Origin: Paraplanobispora siamensis
GTDB lineage: Bacteria > Actinomycetota > Actinomycetes > Streptosporangiales > Streptosporangiaceae
Reading direction: 5' to 3'
Assembly: GCF_016863175.1 (NCBI RefSeq)
Contig: NZ_BOOJ01000032.1
Location: 62,001-126,000 of the forward strand
DNA length: 64,000 nt
Position numbers and translations under genes: made by a program. Below are positions 59,081-64,000 of this stretch, piece after piece (the stretch's first letter is position 1; each line of letters starts with the position of its first letter). The notes beneath the pieces are model-generated. The model was not told the DNA's origin. It worked only from the letters and a program-made list of their open reading frames with translations, and did not search any database.

Positions 59081-60670
59081 GTGAGCGAAAAGAAGGAGTC
59101 CCGGCGCGGACGGGGCTGGAGCCTGGCCCGCCAGATGCTGGTGCTGCAGATGGTGGTGGTCGGCGTGACCGTGGCGGGCGGCACGCTGCTGACGTTCCTG
59201 CAGGCCCGCGAACTGCTGGTAGAGGAGGCGACCCGCGTGGCCAGGGCCGTCACCGTCAGCGTGGCCGACTCCCCGTCGGTCCCGGCCTCCCTCGGCGATC
59301 CCGCGGCGCTGCAGCCGTTCGCCGAGCGGGTCAGGCGGGAGACCGGGGTCGACTTCGTCACGATCATGAGCCCGGACGGGCTGCGCTACACCCATCCCAA
59401 CCCGGCCGAGATCGGCCGCCGGTTCCTCGGCACGACCGGGCCCGCGCTACGGGGTGAGGTCTTCACCGAGACCTACACCGGGACCCTGGGCCCGTCCGTC
59501 CGCGCCGTCGCCCCCGTGTTCGACTCCGGCGGCCGGGTCCGCGCCCTGGTCAGCTCGGGCATCACCGTCGACAGGATCGGCGCCAGGCTGCGCGGGCAGG
59601 CGGTCGGGGCCGTCGCCATCGGACTGCTCGGCCTGGCCGTCGGCGTCGCGGGCTCCTTCCTGGTCGGCGCGCGGTTGCGCAGGCAGACGCGGGGGATGGG
59701 CCCGGCGGAGCTCAGCCGGATGTACGAGTACCACGACGCGATCCTGCACGCCGTACGGGAGGGACTGCTGCTGGTCGACGACGCCGGCCGGGTGACGCTG
59801 TGCAACGACGGCGCCCGCGACCTGCTGGGCCTGCGCGACGACGCCGAGGGCAGGCCCGTCGGCGAGCTGGATCTGCCGTCCTCGCTCGCCGAGACGCTGC
59901 TGGCCCGGGAGAGCAGGACCGACGAGATCCACCTGACCGACGAGCGGGTGCTCGTGGTGAACGTGGCCGTGGTCCGCTCGGGCGGGCGCTCGCAGGGCAC
60001 CGTGGTCACTCTGCGCGACCACACCGAGCTGCAGTCCCTGGCCGGCCAGCTCGACGCCGAGCGCGGCTTCGCCGAGTCCCTGCGCGCCGCCGCGCACGAG
60101 TCGGCCAACCGGCTGCACACCGTGATCACCCTGGTCGAGCTGGGCCGGATCGAGCAGGCGGTGGCCTTCGGGACCGCCGAGCTCAGGGCGGCGCAGCAGC
60201 TGACCGACCGGGTGGTGGGCGCGGTGCGCGAGCCCGTGGTGGCCGCGCTGCTGCTGGGCAAGAGCGCCGAGGCCGCCGAGCGCGGGGTGGAGCTGACGAT
60301 CAGTCCTGACACCGAGCTGGACGTCACCGGCCTCGACGAGCGGGACCTGGTGACGATCCTGGGCAACCTGATGGACAACGCGATCGACGCGGCCGCCTCG
60401 GGTGCCGCCCCGGCGCGGGTACAGGTCGGCCTGCGCGCCGACGGGACGACCTTCGTGGTCAGCGTGGGCGACAGCGGTCCAGGGCTGGCCCCGGGGGTGG
60501 CCGGTGAGGCGTTCCGGCGGGGCTGGAGCACCAAGGGCGACGGCCGGGGCCTGGGCCTGGCCATGGTGGGTCAGGCGGTGCGCCGTCTGGACGGCACGAT
60601 CGAGGTCGGCGACGGCCCGGGTGCGGTCTTCACCGTACGGCTGCCGCTGAGGGAGCGGAGCGCTGGATAA
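59081..60670 (+). CDS. CitA/DcuS-type sensor histidine kinase
   Basis: A 529-aa kinase: TM1 about residues 18-42, an external PDC-type sensor domain (about 45-165; VDFVTIMSPDGLRYTHPNP), TM2 about 172-196, a PAS domain (about 210-320) and an atypical H-box RAAAHESANRLHTVITLVELG with His about 339. The ATPase domain has GNLMDNAIDAA, DSGPGLAPG and DGRGLGLAMVG. This class senses citrate or C4-dicarboxylates. GTG at 59081 lacks a clear ribosome site and GTG at 59048 is possible. It acts with the regulator that follows. Confidence 0.92.
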   Translation: MSEKKESRRGRGWSLARQMLVLQMVVVGVTVAGGTLLTFLQARELLVEEATRVARAVTVSVADSPSVPASLGDPAALQPFAERVRRETGVDFVTIMSPDGLRYTHPNPAEIGRRFLGTTGPALRGEVFTETYTGTLGPSVRAVAPVFDSGGRVRALVSSGITVDRIGARLRGQAVGAVAIGLLGLAVGVAGSFLVGARLRRQTRGMGPAELSRMYEYHDAILHAVREGLLLVDDAGRVTLCNDGARDLLGLRDDAEGRPVGELDLPSSLAETLLARESRTDEIHLTDERVLVVNVAVVRSGGRSQGTVVTLRDHTELQSLAGQLDAERGFAESLRAAAHESANRLHTVITLVELGRIEQAVAFGTAELRAAQQLTDRVVGAVREPVVAALLLGKSAEAAERGVELTISPDTELDVTGLDERDLVTILGNLMDNAIDAAASGAAPARVQVGLRADGTTFVVSVGDSGPGLAPGVAGEAFRRGWSTKGDGRGLGLAMVGQAVRRLDGTIEVGDGPGAVFTVRLPLRERSAG

Positions 60671-60703
60671 TCTCCTACGACCGCCGGAGGAGAGGGACAC
60701 GAC

Positions 60704-61366
60704 ATGATCTCCGTGCTGATCGTCGAGGACGAGGAGATCACCGCCGAGGCGAACCGGCTCTACGTGGAGCGGGTGGCCGGCTTCCGGGTCGCGGGGGTGG
60801 CCAGGTCGGGCGGCGAGGCGCTGCGGTTCCTGCGGCGTGAGCCGGTGGACCTCATCCTGCTGGACTTCTATCTGCCCGACATGCACGGCCTGGAGGTGTG
60901 CCGCGCCCTGCGGGCGGGCGGCGTGCCGTCCGACATCATCGCGATCACCTCCGCCCGCGACCTGGCGATGGTGCGCTCGGCGGTCTCCGCCGGCGTCGTG
61001 CAGTATCTCCTCAAGCCGTTCACCTTCGCCTCCTTCAGCGAGAAGCTCACCGGCTACGCGCGCTTCCGCGCGTCGTCGGGCGAGGCGATCGGCCAGGGCG
61101 AGGTGGACCGGGCCCTGGCCGAGCTGCGCGGGCCCGGCGGCGGCGACCTCCCCAAGGGGATGACCGCGGTCACCCTGGAAGCCGTGGCCGAGGAGCTGCG
61201 CCGCTTCCCCGAAGGACGCTCGGCGCAGCTGGTCGGCGAGGCGATCGGCGTCTCCCGGGTCACGGCCCGCCGCTATCTGGAGCACCTCGTGGAGACCGGC
61301 GCCGTCCGCAAGGTGCCGCGTTACGGCGGGGTGGGCCGGCCGGAGTCGCTCTACCGGATCACCTGA
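60704..61366 (+). CDS. CitB/DcuR-type response regulator
   Basis: A 220-aa regulator. Receiver domain with Asp54 (ILLDFYLPDMHG), ITSARD and YLLKPFTFASF, then a linker and a C-terminal HTH (SAQLVGEAIGVSRVTARRYLEHL) as in CitB/DcuR. GGAGGAGAGG lies before the ATG. It is co-transcribed with the kinase and should activate dctA on a dicarboxylate signal. Confidence 0.92.
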   Translation: MISVLIVEDEEITAEANRLYVERVAGFRVAGVARSGGEALRFLRREPVDLILLDFYLPDMHGLEVCRALRAGGVPSDIIAITSARDLAMVRSAVSAGVVQYLLKPFTFASFSEKLTGYARFRASSGEAIGQGEVDRALAELRGPGGGDLPKGMTAVTLEAVAEELRRFPEGRSAQLVGEAIGVSRVTARRYLEHLVETGAVRKVPRYGGVGRPESLYRIT

Positions 61367-61444
61367 CGCCCGCCGGGGGTGCGGCCCGCCATCCGCCGGC
61401 GGGCGGGCCATACCCCCGGGACGGTTCCGGGGACGGGGCGGGGC

Positions 61445-62389
61445 TCAGTCGAGCTCGGCGCGGCCCACCCGCCAGTAGCCCATGAACGCCACCGACCTGC
61501 GGTCGACCCCTGCCTCCTGCACCAGGAGACGGCGCAGGAGCTTGACCATCCCGGCCTCGCCGGCCAGCCAGGCGTAGAAGCCGTCACCCGGGCGGGAGAC
61601 CGGCTCGGGCACCTCCCACAGGATCTCCGCGTCCACGTCGACGTCCTCCAGGGCGGCCGGCGCGCCGCCGGAGACGGCCAGCTCCCGCAGGGCCTCCCGT
61701 ACGGCGGGCACCAGCAGGTCGCCGTGGCGGGCTCCCTCGCCGGTTCCCTCGCGCGGCAGCCAGGTGACCCGCACGCCCGGGGCCAGGTCGAGCGGGAGCG
61801 CGTCGCCCGCCTCGGGCACCTCCAGCAGGATCGTGGCCTGCGCGTCGGCGGGCAGGGCCTCGGCGATGGCGGCGATAGCGGGGACCGCGGTCTCGTCGCC
61901 GGCCAGCAGCATGTGGGTCGTCCCGGCGGGGGGAGCCCACTCCTGCCCGCCGGTCGGCCCGTCGAACGCCGCGTTGGGACCGATCACCACGGCGCGGTGG
62001 CCGGGGGCGGCGTAGGTCGCCCACCGGGAGGCGGGGCTGCTGTCGCCGTGGAGCACGAAGTCGACGTCCAGCTCCCCGGCGGGCTGCCGTACGGCGCGCA
62101 CGGTGTAGGTGCGGATCGGGTTGCGCAGCGCCTCCGGGAGCATCCGCCAGCGCTGGTACCAGTCGGAACCCTGGCCGATCGGGCTGAAGGTGCCGTCGGG
62201 CAGCGGGAGGACGACCTTGATGCGCTGGTCGTTGCCCTTGTCCGCGAACAGGGTGAGGTCGTCGCCGGTGAAGGTGATCCTGACGAAGCTGGGGCTGAGC
62301 CGCCGGACGCGCAGGACGCGGACGTCGAAGGGACGGTAGGCGGAGATCTCCTCCGCCTGTTCCGCGGTCTGCTCGGTGGTCACGGTCAT
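61445..62389 (-). CDS. Siderophore-interacting protein (ferric-siderophore reductase)
   Basis: A 314-aa ViuB/SIP-type flavoprotein that releases iron from ferric siderophores by reduction. FAD-binding barrel with IRTYTVRAVRQPAGELDVDF and HGDSSPASRWATYAAPGHR, then the NAD(P)H domain (MLLAGDETAVPAIAAIAEAL, FYAWLAGEAGMVKLLRRLL) and the C-terminal GYWRVGRAELD. ATG at 62389. An iron box lies 40 bp upstream, so it should be induced when iron is low. Confidence 0.93.
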   Translation of the reverse strand: MTVTTEQTAEQAEEISAYRPFDVRVLRVRRLSPSFVRITFTGDDLTLFADKGNDQRIKVVLPLPDGTFSPIGQGSDWYQRWRMLPEALRNPIRTYTVRAVRQPAGELDVDFVLHGDSSPASRWATYAAPGHRAVVIGPNAAFDGPTGGQEWAPPAGTTHMLLAGDETAVPAIAAIAEALPADAQATILLEVPEAGDALPLDLAPGVRVTWLPREGTGEGARHGDLLVPAVREALRELAVSGGAPAALEDVDVDAEILWEVPEPVSRPGDGFYAWLAGEAGMVKLLRRLLVQEAGVDRRSVAFMGYWRVGRAELD

Positions 62390-62428
62390 GGGCGCCGCTT
62401 TCGCTCGAAGGTACCTGCCAAGAGCAAC

Positions 62429-62447
62429 TTAGCTTTGCCTAACCTTA
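62429..62447 (-). promoter_or_regulatory. IdeR/DtxR-type iron box
   Basis: The minus-strand sequence TAAGGTTAGGCAAAGCTAA agrees with the consensus TTAGGTTAGGCTAACCTAA at 16 of 19 positions. It lies 40 bp upstream of the siderophore-interacting protein gene and one base past the stop codon of the CHAP gene. Confidence 0.8.
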
Positions 62448-63203
62448 TTAATCAACTTCCGAGGGGGTCGGAGCGGCCTCGGAATCCCGCGGCGGGTACG
62501 GGTGCCGTCCCCGTCTGCGGTGCCTGCCGCCGGCCGACGGGCGCGGCTGCCACCGGGCGGCCAGGAAGGTCCAGCCCACGACCAGCGCCAGCAGCATCGT
62601 CAGCGGGGCGGGCTCCAGCAGGGGGAACGTCCCGTCCGAGTCGTACAGGACCAGGGACACCGAGTTGGCGGCGGGCGTGGGATCGACCTCGACCGGCTTG
62701 GGTCCGGAGGCGTTCGCGTCCTGCGGGGGGATCTGGTTGAGGGTCTCCTTGACCTTGCGGGGCAGCCCGTAGCCGACGATCTTCTCCCCGTCACGGGCCT
62801 TGCGCTTGAGCCAGACGCGGTCGACGTTCGCCTCGATGGTGTGGATCGTTCCACCCTCCACGCGCTCCACGACGCCCACATGGTCGATGCCCTTGATGTC
62901 CTTGCCGCCGGACCAGTCGAAGAAGACCAGCGCCCCGGGCTCCGGCACGTCCGACCAGGCGCCGTTGGTCTCGAACCAGCGGGCGTGGGAGGGCGTCCAG
63001 GCGAACTGGCCGACGTACTCCTGCACCCCGGCCCGCTCCGCGGCCCAGGCGATGAACATGTCGCACCACGGGGCCGAGCGGTACTGGGGGTCGCCGACCT
63101 CGGCGGAGTACCAGTGGCCGAACTTGGTGTGCTGTCCTGGGCGTTCGCGGTAGCCGAGCTCGGCCACCATGACCTTCAGCAGATCGTCACCGATCGGATC
63201 CAC
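62448..63203 (-). CDS. CHAP-domain protein with C-terminal membrane segment
   Basis: A 251-aa protein. The CHAP-type cysteine peptidase/amidase domain (about 5-150) has catalytic Cys47 (APWCDMFIAWAAERAG) and His108 (IKGIDHVGVVERVEGG), with a later polar residue in HTIEANV. There is no N-terminal signal peptide; a single TM segment is near residues 197-215 (MLLALVVGWTFLAARW), then a basic tail. The topology would place CHAP outside only if the TM inserts N-out. CHAP enzymes cut peptidoglycan peptides. GTG at 63203. Confidence 0.82.
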   Translation of the reverse strand: MDPIGDDLLKVMVAELGYRERPGQHTKFGHWYSAEVGDPQYRSAPWCDMFIAWAAERAGVQEYVGQFAWTPSHARWFETNGAWSDVPEPGALVFFDWSGGKDIKGIDHVGVVERVEGGTIHTIEANVDRVWLKRKARDGEKIVGYGLPRKVKETLNQIPPQDANASGPKPVEVDPTPAANSVSLVLYDSDGTFPLLEPAPLTMLLALVVGWTFLAARWQPRPSAGGRHRRRGRHPYPPRDSEAAPTPSEVD

Positions 63204-63394
63204 GGCTGCCCGTCACTCCGTTCACTCGCCCCCGCCCTCAGGTGAAGGTCACCATCCGATAACGCCGAACTGTATTCGCGTAAACCCGTATAAGTCGGGC
63301 GAATGGCTAATGAATGCCGGATTCGATGGATGAAGCGACATGAAACGGTCCATCGCTTACCATGCGCGTCGGTCTCCGGTTGAGGCCTATTAAG

Positions 63395-63406
63395 ACAAGC
63401 GCTTGT
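63395..63406. promoter_or_regulatory. TetR-type palindrome before the flavin oxidoreductase
   Basis: ACAAGCGCTTGT is a perfect 12-bp palindrome, 16 bp upstream of the ATG. With flanks it fits the KstR2 consensus AnCAAGnnCTTGnT except at the first base. A TetR-family repressor outside the window is the likely binder. Confidence 0.55.
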
Positions 63407-63422
63407 TTGGTAGACAGTGGGC

Positions 63423-64000
63423 ATGGCCGAGAACGCGCCCGACGTCTTCGCTCCCGCGAGGCTCGGGCCGATCACTTTACGAAACCGCCTGATCAAGGCC
63501 GCGACGTTCGAGGGCAGGACCCCGGAGGCGCTGGTCTCCGACGACCTGGTGGAGTTCCACCGGCAGATGGCCGCCGGAGGGGTCGGCATGACCACGGTGG
63601 CGTACTGCGCCGTCGCCCCGGAGGGCCGTACCCAGCGCAGGCAGATCTGGATGCGGCCCGAGGCCGTCGCGGGGCTGCGCCGCCTGGCCGATGCCGTACA
63701 CGCCGAGGGCGCGGCCGTCTCCGCGCAGATCGGGCACGCCGGGCCGGTGGCGAACCCGGCCTCCAACCGGCTCCCCGCGCTGGGCCCGTCCCGGCGGTTC
63801 AACCCGCTGGGGATGACCATGACCCGCGCGGCGACACCTGACGACATCACCCGCGTCGTGCGGGCCCACGCCGACGCGGCGCGGCTGGCCGCCGAGTCGG
63901 GCTTCGACGCCGTCGAGGTCCACTTCGGGCACAACTATCTGGCCAGCGCGTTCCTCAGCCCCCGCCTCAACCGGCGCGACGACGCCTACGGCGGGAACCT
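63423..64000 (+). CDS. NADH:flavin oxidoreductase, Old Yellow Enzyme family (3' end beyond window)
   Basis: The frame from ATG 63423 runs off the window at 192 codons. Motifs of the FMN-binding TIM barrel are clear: LFAPARLG-type start DVFAPARLGPITLRNRLIKA, AQIGHAGPVANP, and HFGHNYLASAFLSPRLNRR followed by DDAYGGN. It reduces enones or dienoyl-CoA-like substrates with NAD(P)H, depending on the C-terminal half that is not visible. The palindrome just upstream suggests TetR control. Confidence 0.88.
   Translation, partial: MAENAPDVFAPARLGPITLRNRLIKAATFEGRTPEALVSDDLVEFHRQMAAGGVGMTTVAYCAVAPEGRTQRRQIWMRPEAVAGLRRLADAVHAEGAAVSAQIGHAGPVANPASNRLPALGPSRRFNPLGMTMTRAATPDDITRVVRAHADAARLAAESGFDAVEVHFGHNYLASAFLSPRLNRRDDAYGGN

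Noticed and set aside
1-64000. tRNA or rRNA genes
   Set aside because: No T-loop-like GGTTCRANTCC with a matching acceptor stem and no rRNA core sequence was seen. The only near hit, GTGTGAATCC at 52641, is part of the cobalamin riboswitch.
1-64000. Prophage, transposase or integrase
   Set aside because: No recombinase, terminase, capsid or transposase motif was found; repeats are local and coding or regulatory.

Overview
The window is about 73% GC, uses GTG starts heavily, and codes on both strands with many 4-base start/stop overlaps. It carries actinobacterial marker genes: RbpA, a WhiB-like protein, HelD, polyprenol-phosphate-mannose synthase next to Lnt, F420-type nitroreductase and PPOX proteins, and a DtxR/IdeR-type iron box. 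The source is an actinomycete; gene content and protein style fit the Streptosporangiales best, but that placement is inference. No rRNA, tRNA, CRISPR array, prophage or insertion sequence was seen. Most of it reads as ordinary chromosome.

Layout. 0-11.2 kb: a CHASE-PAS-PAS sensor kinase; a CGNR-type regulator divergent from an epoxide-hydrolase-like enzyme with a palindrome between them; then a six-gene minus-strand sugar operon (ROK regulator, lipoprotein binding protein, two permeases, GH4 glycosidase, BadF/NagK-type kinase) led by a perfect 21-bp palindrome. 11.3-24.7 kb: a HelD-like RNA polymerase helicase with a damaged or unresolved 5' end, lnt-ppm1, fxsA, an SRPBCC protein, a TetR gene with operator, rbpA with a SigR-type promoter and a U-tract terminator, a UMF1-type MFS protein, a glycerophosphodiester phosphodiesterase, a hotdog-like protein, a WhiB-like protein and topoisomerase IB. 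25-28 kb: two PPOX-fold proteins, the second overlapping cobL-cobM.

28-46.6 kb is an accessory-looking stretch: a secreted DUF4082/beta-helix protein, a HAD protein lacking a key Asp, a conserved-TM channel-like protein, a two-component system next to a PepSY protein, a CGNR regulator overlapping a diverged cysteine-synthase-like gene, a GNAT, an MFS transporter, a frameshifted nucleoside hydrolase, a secreted protein, a pentapeptide-repeat protein, a MarR-nitroreductase fusion divergent from a DHA2 efflux pump with three tandem palindromes between them, and a hemerythrin-like protein.

46.6-57 kb is the main cobalamin locus: cbiD, cobK, cobIJ, cobH, cobG and, behind a cobalamin riboswitch, cobN. 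With cobL and cobM 20 kb away this covers most of the corrin-ring methylation and ring-contraction steps plus the large cobaltochelatase subunit. CobG (oxygen-dependent) and CobN (aerobic chelatase) occur with CbiD, so the C1-methylation step is the CbiD type. CobG, CobIJ and CobN all carry low-complexity insertions, and cobG and cobN share a 100-nt segment at about 78% identity.

57-64 kb: a membrane protein, a dctA-type dicarboxylate symporter divergent from a CitA/DcuS-type kinase and its CitB-type regulator, a siderophore-interacting protein behind an iron box, a CHAP-domain protein with a C-terminal membrane segment, and the 5' part of an Old-Yellow-Enzyme-type oxidoreductase behind a TetR-type palindrome.
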